A model generated the notes under the pieces. The model was not told the DNA's origin. It did not search any database and saw nothing but the letters and a program-made list of their open reading frames with translations. A stretch of 64,000 bases of DNA from Mariniflexile jejuense (GTDB lineage Bacteria > Bacteroidota > Bacteroidia > Flavobacteriales > Flavobacteriaceae), in the NCBI RefSeq assembly GCF_042675665.1, contig NZ_JBHTJI010000001.1, positions 2,582,785 to 2,646,784 of the forward strand, given 5' to 3'. This document shows, piece by piece, positions 16,596 through 25,041 of this stretch. Position 1 is the stretch's first letter. Each line of letters starts with the position of its first letter. The position numbers and the translations under genes are program-made.

Positions 16596-17969
16596 TTATA
16601 AAATAGTTGGGTAATAGACTTTTTTGTTTTCTAAATTTTTTAAGCCTTTTATGTAATACATAAGTTTATTATCGACTTCTACTGTGGCATCTTCGTTATT
16701 GTTTGCGTAGGCTAAGTTTAATCTGGACGGATTAATTTCTTCGCCATTTTTAACAAAATGATAGTATTTTTGTGCTTTTTCTTCGGTAACATAGAACATA
16801 ACAGGTAAGGCATCGTTTAAAATGTATACAGGCTCATCAGAATTTATTTTTATGAAGTAATTCTTTTCAAAAAATCGATCGTAAAGTATTAAAGATTTAT
16901 AGTCGGTTTCGTGAACATTTATGTGTGAAAAAGGATTCATGAATCCTCCTTGATTTCTTATAATACCAGCATAAACAAGATGATACACTTTATCTGTAGG
17001 GTGAAATGGATTGTATTTTTTTGGTTTGATAGCAATGGCTTCTTTATTTTTTGCTAATATGGAAATTTTAAAACCATTTTCTGCTGATGCCCCTTGATAA
17101 ACATTATAATAATCTTGATTGAATATGTCAAAGAATATTTTTCTATTATCATAATAAACTACAGGTATAAACGACGCCGGTTTTCCGTTAATAAAAACAG
17201 TTTCTGGTGAGGTGTTATTGTAATAAACGATGCGTTTATCTACTCTATATGAAAAATTTAAACCTGTACTAATTTCACTTTTATTAAAGGTAATATCCAT
17301 TTCTTGTAAATAGTTTCCTTGAGCATCGGTTTTGGTTTTCCAAGTTGTTTCTTTTCCTTTTTCATCTATTCTTTTAACAAGTATGCCACGGTCGAAAAAT
17401 AATAGTTCTTCTTCAATAGTGTCTTTACCTTTATATGTCTTGTGGGCTTTTATTTTTAAAAGATTGTTTTCTTTTGAATATGTAAAAAGTGTAATTTGAC
17501 TTTCTATGCCATTATATTTTATTATTTGACTCTTTAATTGTCCAGCTTCATTATAAGTGTAATATATATCGCTATTATTTGATACATCAGTTTTTGTAAC
17601 CAAACGCCCATTAGCATCATATTCAAATTTGCGATTTGTAGGAAAGAAACCCTTTTGATATTTGGAGCCGATTATGGCTATTAGCTGATTTTTTTCGTTA
17701 AAAGTATAAGTGTTTTCATTGCTGTCTTCTAATAACAGCCCATCATCGTTATATTTATAATATTGTTTTGTGTTTTGCTCGTTATCGTACATTAGCAAAC
17801 CATTTTTAAAAAACTTTTCGTTGTAAGCAAAAACATTTTTCAGGTTGAAGTCTTCTAATTTATATTTAAAAGCTACTGGATTTAAAGGCGCATTAATTAT
17901 ATCTATTTTTTGAGCATGTGTGTAAAAGCTTAAAACAAGAATAAGTAAAATTGAAATATATGGTTTCAT
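16596..17969 (-). CDS. exported NAPxNP-type YD-like repeat protein
   Basis: 457 residues. Signal peptide (to about YTHAQ, residue 19), then KIDIINAPLNPVAFKYKLED and FNLK. YD-like repeats: FKNGLLMYDNEQN, YKYNDDGLLLEDS, FEYDANGRLVTKTD, YTYNEAGQLKSQI. The first module closes with KRIVYYNNTSP. The second module has FNQDYYNVYQGASAENGFKI and AKNKEAI, which align with QNYYLAKDAYNKTLTDGF and AKNSEAL of the 716-residue neighbour, so the two share both modules. Ends in a YYxKGxKNLExKK stretch. Function unknown. 8 bp separate it from the upstream gene, hence one transcript. Confidence 0.72.
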   Translation of the reverse strand: MKPYISILLILVLSFYTHAQKIDIINAPLNPVAFKYKLEDFNLKNVFAYNEKFFKNGLLMYDNEQNTKQYYKYNDDGLLLEDSNENTYTFNEKNQLIAIIGSKYQKGFFPTNRKFEYDANGRLVTKTDVSNNSDIYYTYNEAGQLKSQIIKYNGIESQITLFTYSKENNLLKIKAHKTYKGKDTIEEELLFFDRGILVKRIDEKGKETTWKTKTDAQGNYLQEMDITFNKSEISTGLNFSYRVDKRIVYYNNTSPETVFINGKPASFIPVVYYDNRKIFFDIFNQDYYNVYQGASAENGFKISILAKNKEAIAIKPKKYNPFHPTDKVYHLVYAGIIRNQGGFMNPFSHINVHETDYKSLILYDRFFEKNYFIKINSDEPVYILNDALPVMFYVTEEKAQKYYHFVKNGEEINPSRLNLAYANNNEDATVEVDNKLMYYIKGLKNLENKKVYYPTIL

Positions 17970-17977
17970 TAATATTT

Positions 17978-18940
17978 TTAGGGTTTAGTAGCTATAGCTT
18001 CGTTTTGCTTTATAAAAGCTTCAATTTCGGCATCGGTAGCATCTATTTTTGTGTTATTTTTTAAAATAATAGTTCGTTTTTCAATCTTTAATTTTTCAGG
18101 ATTGTAAAATGATTTTTCATAGAGTTGATAGCATTTAACTACCCAATAATTATTTTTGTACAGGTAGTTTGCTTGTTCTATTAATTCAAGTTCTTTTTCT
18201 TTTTCGTCAATTAGATATACTTTAATAAGGTGTCCGTTATCGTTATACATATATTTTTTTCCTAACATGTATTTGCCTTCAGGGTTTTCTCTAACTTCTT
18301 TTTGCACTAATCCATTTTTTAATGTGCGTGTTTGCTTCCAAAGAAGGTTGTCACCGCTATATAAATTCATTACTTCTTTGTTATTAGAGTAGTAATATTC
18401 TTTGTATAATTTACCATTTGAGAATTGTTTTAACCGTTCAATGTTTCCGTTTTTTGAATAGTTAATTACCTGATTTATAGTTTTTATGGTATCAATTTGT
18501 AGTTTGCCTGTAGCTTGAATGAATTTTGATGACACCTCATAATCATAAATAGAATCGGGGTTTGTTTTGCTGTAAAGAAATGATTTAGAGTATTCTCGTC
18601 TACCTCTTTTTACATGATTTCCTAAATAGTTGACATGCGATAGTTGTTTAGCTCCTGAACTATGGTTTTTGTAAAAATAAGTTCCTGTTTTATTACCAGT
18701 ATCGTTAACTTCTTTAAGAAATTGAAGTGTTCCAGCAGCATTAAAGGTATAGGTTTCTTCTCCAGACGAGTAACCATACCTTTGTTCTTTTAAGTTAAAG
18801 TCTTTGCGTTCTTTTGTAACCGATTTTACTTGGGCGTCTAAGCCCATGCTGGTTACGGTTTTTACTTCTAGCTCTTGTGCCAGTGACGTTGTAGTTATTA
18901 AACAAGTTATTGCAATTGTTTTTAGCAAGTTATATGTCAT
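17978..18940 (-). CDS. exported YD-like repeat protein, AFI-tail subfamily
   Basis: 320 residues with a signal peptide (to about TTSLAQ, residue 21). The repeats are weaker than in the neighbours (YTFNAAGTLQFLKE, NYSKNGNIERLKQF, YMYNDNGHLIKVYL). The tail YLYKNNYWVVKCYQL ... EKRTIILKNNTKIDATDAEIEAFIKQ matches the tails of the 293- and 324-residue proteins. The AFI-tail proteins alternate with the NAPxNP proteins here (324-716-320-457), which looks like a duplicated two-gene unit. 10 and 8 bp gaps to its neighbours show tight co-transcription. Confidence 0.72.
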   Translation of the reverse strand: MTYNLLKTIAITCLITTTSLAQELEVKTVTSMGLDAQVKSVTKERKDFNLKEQRYGYSSGEETYTFNAAGTLQFLKEVNDTGNKTGTYFYKNHSSGAKQLSHVNYLGNHVKRGRREYSKSFLYSKTNPDSIYDYEVSSKFIQATGKLQIDTIKTINQVINYSKNGNIERLKQFSNGKLYKEYYYSNNKEVMNLYSGDNLLWKQTRTLKNGLVQKEVRENPEGKYMLGKKYMYNDNGHLIKVYLIDEKEKELELIEQANYLYKNNYWVVKCYQLYEKSFYNPEKLKIEKRTIILKNNTKIDATDAEIEAFIKQNEAIATKP

Positions 18941-18950
18941 AATTTTTAAT

Positions 18951-21101
18951 TTAATAAGGGGTTTTTAATGTGCCATTTTCCCAGTAGCCTTTGCTTACAA
19001 GTTGGTTGGATTTGTTAAAATATGCGCCAAAGCCATGTCGTTTTCCATTTGAAAATGTTCCGTAGTAAGTAGATTCGTCAACTTTATAAAACTCACTTGC
19101 TTGCCCTGTAAGTTGGTCGTTGTAAAATTCGCCCATAAAAGCATTACCACCAGCCCAAGTATAAGCGCCAATATAGTTTCGTTTACTATTGGTAAAAAAG
19201 CCTACATATTTATCATTATTAGCGTATTGATAAAATCCAAAACCGTTAGTGCAGTCGCCAATACAATTTCCTACGGCTTGTTTATTAATAAAGTTTTGGG
19301 TGAGCATGTTGCGGGTTTGCTTTCCGTTTTCATAATAACCAGCTTGAAATACTTCGGTGTCTTTTTTAAAGTAGCCGTAACCGTGTTGTTTTCCTGTTTG
19401 CCATTGGCCAATATAGTATTGCCCACTGCTATTCCATTTATAAAACCCATAACCATCTCTAAAACCATCTTTAAAAGTGCCTTCGTAAAAACCAGAACCA
19501 TCATTGTAGGTTTCTTTGCCAAATCCATTAGGTTTTCCATTTTTAAAAAAACCTGTAAAGGTAGAGTTATTTATTGTTTTTTGTTCTCCATAACCGTCTA
19601 TACAATTACCAGAAACACATTCGGGTGTTGGTGCTTTAGGGGTTGTGTTTAGTGTAGTGGTTGATGCTTTGGTGTTTTTTAGTATCTCTAAATCGGATTT
19701 TTCATCATACATTCTTGCCAAATATATTTTATCTTTTTCCATGTTGTAGTAATCTGGAAACACATATGTTGGAACGTTATTTATGTAAGTTAAAAGACCA
19801 TAATCTCCAAATTCAACTTGATTAGAGTATGTGGTGTTACTAATGTTTTTGCCTTTTAATACTATAAAATCTTTGTTTGTTTTTCCATTTAAATAATAAT
19901 AAAATTGATCTTTATTTTCTGGAAGCAGTTCGCCAGAAACAAATATTTTATCTTTAGCATCTTTAAAGAAAAATGTTTTTTCTTCGAATGTTTTTTTATC
20001 TACATGATATGAAAATATGTGGTTCTCATTACTAAAAGAATTACTTATTTTTGAATTTAGAAACACATTTTTTCCTTGATAAAATACCACGACCTTATTT
20101 TCTGGTAAATTTTTTAAAAGCGCTTCACTGTTTTTAGCTATAAGTTCCATTTTAATGTTGAAACCATCGGTTAATGTTTTATTATAGGCATCTTTAGCTA
20201 AGTAATAGTTTTGAGTTAAATCATCATAAAACAATAAGTCGTTAGTGCCTTCTAACTGCGATTTTAAAGAAGTTGAAAAGTAATTGCCATTTCTATAAAC
20301 ATGTTGGTATAAATTGCCATTTGCCCCTTTTTTAATAACAATTTTATAATCTATGGGTTTGTTGGCATCAGAATAATAAACAATAGAATAATCGAACGTA
20401 TCGGTTACAGTTCCATTATTTATGTGTTGGTCTTTTATACTATTGGCTTTAGCATCTAATACAGCTTCAACTTTTAACTCAATATTATCGAAATCGGATT
20501 TAGAATATGTAAGCCTTCCTTCTTTATACCTTTTTTCTGAACGTTCTGTTTTAGAGTCTTTAATTTCTTCAATAAAAACTTTAAGTATTGCGCCTTCTTT
20601 TTGATATTTAAAGGTCTTTGTACTTTTTAAAACGTTTGATAGATATTCTTCTTCTTTAACAATACGGTTTTGAGTGTCGTATGTATACTTTTTTAGCTTA
20701 ACTATTAAGGGTTCATTATAACCTTGTTTTCGAGTTTCTGTGTAAGATGTTAATAGGCCTTTTTCGTTGTATGTGTAGTCATTTAAACTGTAAGTTAGCT
20801 TTTGTGAAGTAATATAACCTTGGTCGTTAACTTTTAACTCATTTGATGCTGAATCGTTAACAAGTTTTCCATTTTTGTAAGTGAAGGTATTATCGCCTTG
20901 GTAGTCCGATTTTTTGGTAAGTAAACCCTCTTTATTAAAATAATACCTATTATCATAACAGTAAACATCGCCTTTTAAATTAAAGTGTTCTAGTTTAAAT
21001 TTTAAAGCTATTGGGTTTTGGGGTGCATTTACTAAATCAACATTTTGTGCGAATAAGTTTGAAAAACATAATGCTGTAATGATGTAAATAAATTGTTTCA
21101 T
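18951..21101 (-). CDS. exported NAPxNP-type YD-repeat protein fused to a MORN-repeat C-terminus
   Basis: 716 residues. Signal peptide (to about NLFAQ, residue 19), then VDLVNAPQNPIALKFKLEHF and NLKG, a YD-like zone (YYFNKEGLLTKKS, YTYNEKGLLTSYT, YTYDTQNRIVKEEE), the shared second module, and from about residue 485 classic MORN repeats: FTGFFKNGKPNGFGKETYND, YEGTFKDGFRDGYGFYKW, YIGQWQTGKQHGYGYF. The MORN part is divided in two, each opened by a Cys motif (CVSGNCIDGYG and CIGDCTNGFG). MORN arrays bind lipids or form scaffolds in other systems. Its ATG overlaps the stop of the upstream gene by 4 bp, so translation may be coupled. Confidence 0.75.
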   Translation of the reverse strand: MKQFIYIITALCFSNLFAQNVDLVNAPQNPIALKFKLEHFNLKGDVYCYDNRYYFNKEGLLTKKSDYQGDNTFTYKNGKLVNDSASNELKVNDQGYITSQKLTYSLNDYTYNEKGLLTSYTETRKQGYNEPLIVKLKKYTYDTQNRIVKEEEYLSNVLKSTKTFKYQKEGAILKVFIEEIKDSKTERSEKRYKEGRLTYSKSDFDNIELKVEAVLDAKANSIKDQHINNGTVTDTFDYSIVYYSDANKPIDYKIVIKKGANGNLYQHVYRNGNYFSTSLKSQLEGTNDLLFYDDLTQNYYLAKDAYNKTLTDGFNIKMELIAKNSEALLKNLPENKVVVFYQGKNVFLNSKISNSFSNENHIFSYHVDKKTFEEKTFFFKDAKDKIFVSGELLPENKDQFYYYLNGKTNKDFIVLKGKNISNTTYSNQVEFGDYGLLTYINNVPTYVFPDYYNMEKDKIYLARMYDEKSDLEILKNTKASTTTLNTTPKAPTPECVSGNCIDGYGEQKTINNSTFTGFFKNGKPNGFGKETYNDGSGFYEGTFKDGFRDGYGFYKWNSSGQYYIGQWQTGKQHGYGYFKKDTEVFQAGYYENGKQTRNMLTQNFINKQAVGNCIGDCTNGFGFYQYANNDKYVGFFTNSKRNYIGAYTWAGGNAFMGEFYNDQLTGQASEFYKVDESTYYGTFSNGKRHGFGAYFNKSNQLVSKGYWENGTLKTPY

Positions 21102-22072
21102 GGCTTTTGAGCTTTAATTTTTTGGTATGTTGTATCAAGAAAAGCCATAAAAGCCGCTTGGTTGTTTATAATATTGTTTTGTTTGCTGTCACTGGTTTGT
21201 AAAGCTCTTACTGAAACTTCAATTTCGTTTGTAAACAGCTTGCTAGATGCTCTTGCTGTCCAGGTTGTACCTTCAGAATAATTATAATAAGTGGTTGTAG
21301 TAGGGGTTAAGCTTAGAGCTTCTTTAGGTACTTCGGTAGCTTTTCCATCTTTAAAGTATTCAAAATTTGCTTTTAATTTATCTCTGTTGTATGTGCAAGT
21401 AGTAGTAGTTTGTAAATCGCCATTTGCATTATAGGTAAAGTAAGTAACTGTACTGCGGTATGAATTGCTAGGTACAAAAACTACTTTTACTAGTGGTTCG
21501 TTATTTTTGTTTAAATATTCGGTGGTTTCTTCGGTTATTTTATTTTCCGAGTTTAGGTTTTGGGTAATTTTTATGCCATCTTTATAAATATGTTTGCTAA
21601 AAATGTATTTAGAATGATAATCATAAAAATGATCTTCCAGTAATTTACCATTCGTATTATAGACTTTAATCATGTAACTTTGAGAATTTCTATAGACAAA
21701 AACTGAGTTTCCTGTTTTGCTATAAGTAATTTTATAATCTTGATGCGATGCACCACCATCCACCATACCGTCAGAATCGCTAATGTTGGTTAGTTCATTA
21801 TTAGTATTGTAAGTGTAAATTTTTTGACTGCCAAATTTTAAACTACCAATAACTTTTACTTCCATTTCTTTTAATAGAAGTCCGTTTTTAAATTCATATT
21901 GAATTTGTTCGGTAGGGGTTATTTGCTTAGTCTCACCATTGTATTTAAGTACTCCTGTTACAAATACAGTGGTAGTTTTTGGCAAATTAAAATATTCTGT
22001 GGTGTTGTTTTGAGCATTTGTGTTTAAAACAAAACAAATAATGCATAGGCAGATAATGATTGTATTTTTCAT
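21098..22072 (-). CDS. exported YD-like repeat protein, AFI-tail subfamily, first gene of the operon
   Basis: 324 residues with a signal peptide (to about LNTNAQ, residue 21). The NLPKTTTVFVTG opening resembles NLPQGTTSLEQ in the 293-residue paralogue. Repeats include YEFKNGLLLKEMEV, YTYNTNNELTNISD and FTYNANGDLQTTTT. The tail GTTWTARASSKLFTNEIEVS ... AAFMAFLDTTYQK matches the other two AFI-tail proteins. The gene overlaps its downstream partner by ATGA. A TAGTTTTG box and an 18-bp palindrome precede it, making it the likely head of the operon that runs at least to 14485. Confidence 0.74.
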   Translation of the reverse strand: MKNTIIICLCIICFVLNTNAQNNTTEYFNLPKTTTVFVTGVLKYNGETKQITPTEQIQYEFKNGLLLKEMEVKVIGSLKFGSQKIYTYNTNNELTNISDSDGMVDGGASHQDYKITYSKTGNSVFVYRNSQSYMIKVYNTNGKLLEDHFYDYHSKYIFSKHIYKDGIKITQNLNSENKITEETTEYLNKNNEPLVKVVFVPSNSYRSTVTYFTYNANGDLQTTTTCTYNRDKLKANFEYFKDGKATEVPKEALSLTPTTTTYYNYSEGTTWTARASSKLFTNEIEVSVRALQTSDSKQNNIINNQAAFMAFLDTTYQKIKAQKP

Positions 22073-22091
22073 AGGTATCTTTTTGTCTATA

Positions 22092-22099
22092 CAAAACTA
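22092..22099 (-). promoter_or_regulatory. Bacteroidota -7 box for the YD-repeat operon
   Basis: Minus-strand TAGTTTTG matches TAnnTTTG, 20 bp upstream of the ATG; a TTG about 16 bp further upstream could be the -33 element. Confidence 0.55.
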
Positions 22100-22121
22100 T
22101 TAATGGAAGTAATACCAATCC

Positions 22122-22139
22122 ATACGATGAATATCGTAT
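22122..22139. promoter_or_regulatory. candidate operator, palindrome copy 1
   Basis: ATACGATGAATATCGTAT: perfect 7-bp arms with a 4-nt centre. It is centred about 44 bp upstream of the start of transcription expected for the YD-repeat operon, a place typical for an activator. A copy with 15 of 18 identical bases lies at 22761-22778. Confidence 0.5.
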
Positions 22140-22142
22140 ATT

Positions 22143-22733
22143 TTACTTCTTAAAAACCAAAGTACTGTCTTTTAAAACCATATCCTTTAACGTTTTGTTA
22201 TAAACATAATCTTCAAAAGTAATTTTTAAGATTTTTGAGGTATTATCTAAATTTTTTATGGTTAAAGATGATTGAACTTCTGCCGTAAATTCGCCGTAGT
22301 ATTTTTCAAAAAAAACATATTTTTTTTCTGAAACGCTATAAGTACAACACCTACTAAAAAGTCCTGTATATTTGGTAAAAATTCTAACATCTGCATTTTT
22401 ATAAACGAGGTCATCGGTAACAATAGGAAACATGGTTACACACATTATAATAGCTCCAAACATGCCTTTTAAAATATATCCTATTATAAATAAAGTACAA
22501 CCAAAAGGGTAAATACTAAAATAAAACCGTTTCCATTTTAATGTTTTAAAAAAACGTATTGCAATAAAAAAACCAGTTAAAACAATACTCATTTTTATAA
22601 AAAACAAATAGGATTGAAAAATGCCAATAGAAAAAAAATAACGCATTAATAAATGAAATAGAACAAGTATTACACCTAAAACATGTATTAAATAAAACGT
22701 CTTTTTTAGCATTTGTATATAATTATGTTTCAA
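22143..22733 (-). CDS. membrane protein of unknown function heading the YD-repeat cluster
   Basis: 196 residues. Three or four hydrophobic segments (about 10-28, 40-60, 70-90, 93-108) are followed by a soluble C-terminal domain of about 85 residues (TKYTGLFSRCCTYSVSEKKY ... LKDMVLKDSTLVFKK) rich in beta-type sequence. An alternative ATG at codon 8 would give MLKKTFYLIH. I do not recognise a family. Its position between the two palindromes and 70 bp ahead of the cluster suggests a shared role, but no more than that. Confidence 0.6.
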   Translation of the reverse strand: MKHNYIQMLKKTFYLIHVLGVILVLFHLLMRYFFSIGIFQSYLFFIKMSIVLTGFFIAIRFFKTLKWKRFYFSIYPFGCTLFIIGYILKGMFGAIIMCVTMFPIVTDDLVYKNADVRIFTKYTGLFSRCCTYSVSEKKYVFFEKYYGEFTAEVQSSLTIKNLDNTSKILKITFEDYVYNKTLKDMVLKDSTLVFKK

Positions 22734-22760
22734 ACATAATCAAGAATACTCATTTTTCCA

Positions 22761-22778
22761 ATACGCTTATTATCGTAT
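22761..22778. promoter_or_regulatory. candidate operator, palindrome copy 2
   Basis: ATACGCTTATTATCGTAT, with outer 5-bp arms intact, 28 bp upstream of the membrane-protein gene and 23 bp before the -7 box of the divergent tex gene. It shares 15 of 18 bases with the copy at 22122-22139. Confidence 0.45.
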
Positions 22779-22801
22779 ATTTTAATACCGTTTTATCTTG
22801 T

Positions 22802-22809
22802 TATATTTG
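22802..22809 (+). promoter_or_regulatory. Bacteroidota -7 box for tex
   Basis: TATATTTG, perfect match, 26 bp upstream of the ATG at 22836. Confidence 0.65.
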
Positions 22810-22835
22810 CTTTTCAAATATTTTAAACCCAATTC

Positions 22836-24959
22836 ATGCTGCTAATACGCTATATTGTTTCGCATACACAATTGCCTGAAGTTTCCATAAAAAACACTGT
22901 TGAATTATTAAATGAAGATTGCACCATACCATTCATTTCGCGCTACCGAAAAGAGCGAACAGGTAATTTAGATGAAGTTCAAATAAGCGAAATTGTAAAA
23001 TATAAAGAACAATTTGAAGCTTTAGAAAAACGAAAAGTAGCCATTTTAAAAGCCTTGGAAGAACAAGCTGTTTTAACACCAGAATTAAAACAAAAAATCG
23101 AAGTTACACAAGATTTAACAACGCTTGAAGATTTATACTTGCCCTATAAAAAAAGCCGAAAAACCAAAGCCGAAACCGCAAGGCAAAATGGATTAGAACC
23201 TTTAGCTAAAATAATAATGAGTCAAAATGCGAACGATGTTGAATCTATAGCATTTAAGTATATAAAAGGTGAAATTAAATCGGTTGAAGATGCGTTAGAA
23301 GGCGCACGCCACATAATTTCTGAATGGATTAACGAACGTACCGACATTAGAAACAACATTCGCCAGCAATTAGAACGTTTTGCTATAATTTCCACAAAAG
23401 TGGTAAAAACAAAAGCTGATGATGAAAATGCTCAAAAATTTCGAGATTATTTTGATTGGGAAGAATCCTTAAGTAGAATTCCTTCGCACCGTTTACTTGC
23501 TATTTTAAGAGCCGAAAGCGAAGGTTTTATAAAAGTGAAAATTGAAATTGATGATGATAAAGCATTAAGTAAAATTGAAGACAGAATTATTCGTTCTAAT
23601 AACGAGTGTAGTGAACAAATTCAACAAGCTATTCAAGATGCTTACAAGCGTTTGCTATTGCCATCACTTTCAAATGAAGCACTACAAATAGCCAAAGAAA
23701 AAGCCGATGCTTCAGCTATTTCTGTATTTGCTAAAAACTTAAAACAATTACTATTGGGTTCGCCATTAGGTGAAAAACGCATTTTAGCCATCGACCCTGG
23801 TTTTAGAACTGGTTGTAAAGTAGTGTGTTTAGATACGCAAGGTGGTTTGTTGTATAATGAAACTATTTATCCGCATCCGCCACAAAATGATAGTATTGGA
23901 GCTATGAAAAAAATAAGTTCTTTGGCAGAAGCTTATAAAATTGAAGCCATTGCTATTGGAAACGGCACAGCATCACGCGAAACGGAAGCCATCATAAGAA
24001 AAATTCACTTTAAAAATGATATACAAGTTTTTGTGGTTAGTGAAGCTGGCGCAAGTATTTATTCAGCATCAAAAATTGCACGTGATGAATTTCCTAATTA
24101 TGATGTTACGGTTAGAGGTTCCATATCTATAGGAAGACGTTTGCAAGATCCATTAGCTGAATTGGTTAAAATTGACGCAAAATCTATTGGTGTTGGGCAA
24201 TATCAACATGATGTAGACCAAACAAAACTTAAAAAAGAATTGGATGTGGTGGTTGAAAGTTGTGTGAATGCGGTTGGTGTAAATATAAATACTGCCAGTG
24301 CAAGTTTGTTAAGTTATGTATCGGGTATTGGGCCAAAACTTGCCGAAAACATGGTGAATTATCGTGATGAAAATGGTGCGTTTACTTCTAGAAACGACAT
24401 TAAAAAAGTGCCACGTTTAGGTGGAAAAGCTTTTGAACAAGGTGCTGCATTTTTAAGAATAAAAGACGCCAAAAACCCGTTAGACGATTCAGCAGTTCAC
24501 CCAGAAAGTTACAGTATTGTTGAAACTATGGCGAAAGATTTGGGTAAAAGCGTTCAAGATTTAATTGGAAATGCAACCGTACTTCAAAAAATAGATTTAA
24601 AAAAATATTGTACAGCTTCTGTTGGGTTGCCAACGCTTCAAGATATTGTAAAAGAACTTGAAAAACCAGGTTTAGATATTCGTGAGCAAGCTAAAGTATT
24701 TACCTTTAATCAAAATATAAAAACCATTAGTGATGTACACGAAGGGCAATTGTTACCTGGCATTGTAAATAATATTACCAACTTTGGTTGTTTTGTTGAT
24801 ATTGGTATTAAAGAAAGTGGCTTAATTCATGTTTCAAATTTATCCGACAGTTTTGTAAAAGACGTTAATGAACATGTAAGTTTACACCAACAAATTATTG
24901 TAAAAGTACTTGAGGTTGATGTTCCGCGAAAGCGTATTCAATTAAAGCTTCATAAATAA
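22836..24959 (+). CDS. tex: Tex-family RNA-binding transcription accessory protein
   Basis: 707 residues, slightly short of the usual 720-780. Domain order as in Tex: N-terminal helical region with TIPFISRYRKERTGNLDEVQ, a YqgF/RNase H-like domain beginning near residue 315 (RILAIDPGFRTGCKVVCLD), a helix-hairpin-helix pair near 482 (INTASASLLSYVSGIGPKLA), and a C-terminal S1 domain from about 636 (GIVNNITNFGCFVDIGIKESG). Tex binds nucleic acids and affects transcription; it is usually cytosolic. Single-gene unit closed by the 19-bp hairpin at 24970-25013. Confidence 0.97.
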   Translation: MLLIRYIVSHTQLPEVSIKNTVELLNEDCTIPFISRYRKERTGNLDEVQISEIVKYKEQFEALEKRKVAILKALEEQAVLTPELKQKIEVTQDLTTLEDLYLPYKKSRKTKAETARQNGLEPLAKIIMSQNANDVESIAFKYIKGEIKSVEDALEGARHIISEWINERTDIRNNIRQQLERFAIISTKVVKTKADDENAQKFRDYFDWEESLSRIPSHRLLAILRAESEGFIKVKIEIDDDKALSKIEDRIIRSNNECSEQIQQAIQDAYKRLLLPSLSNEALQIAKEKADASAISVFAKNLKQLLLGSPLGEKRILAIDPGFRTGCKVVCLDTQGGLLYNETIYPHPPQNDSIGAMKKISSLAEAYKIEAIAIGNGTASRETEAIIRKIHFKNDIQVFVVSEAGASIYSASKIARDEFPNYDVTVRGSISIGRRLQDPLAELVKIDAKSIGVGQYQHDVDQTKLKKELDVVVESCVNAVGVNINTASASLLSYVSGIGPKLAENMVNYRDENGAFTSRNDIKKVPRLGGKAFEQGAAFLRIKDAKNPLDDSAVHPESYSIVETMAKDLGKSVQDLIGNATVLQKIDLKKYCTASVGLPTLQDIVKELEKPGLDIREQAKVFTFNQNIKTISDVHEGQLLPGIVNNITNFGCFVDIGIKESGLIHVSNLSDSFVKDVNEHVSLHQQIIVKVLEVDVPRKRIQLKLHK

Positions 24960-24969
24960 ACATAAAATT

Positions 24970-25013
24970 AGCCACAAATACACTAATATAATAGTATTAG
25001 TGTATTTGTGGCT
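24970..25013. repeat. perfect 19-bp inverted repeat serving as terminator
   Basis: AGCCACAAATACACTAATA / TATTAGTGTATTTGTGGCT with a 6-nt loop, directly after tex (+) and before the converging gene (-). The same words, GCCACTAA...TTAGTGGC, recur at 60857-60903, so it is a member of a dispersed palindrome family recruited between convergent genes. Confidence 0.8.
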
Positions 25014-25041
25014 TAAATTTTTATGGTAACTAAATCTAAAT

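Noticed and set aside
19101..19652. 183-codon plus-strand frame
   Set aside because: It is antisense to the MORN part of the 716-residue protein; the repeats on the coding strand create a long open frame by chance.
11676..22072. Polymorphic Rhs-type toxin locus
   Set aside because: The repeats are YD-like, but proteins are short, lack the Rhs core and toxin tips, and no immunity genes are present.
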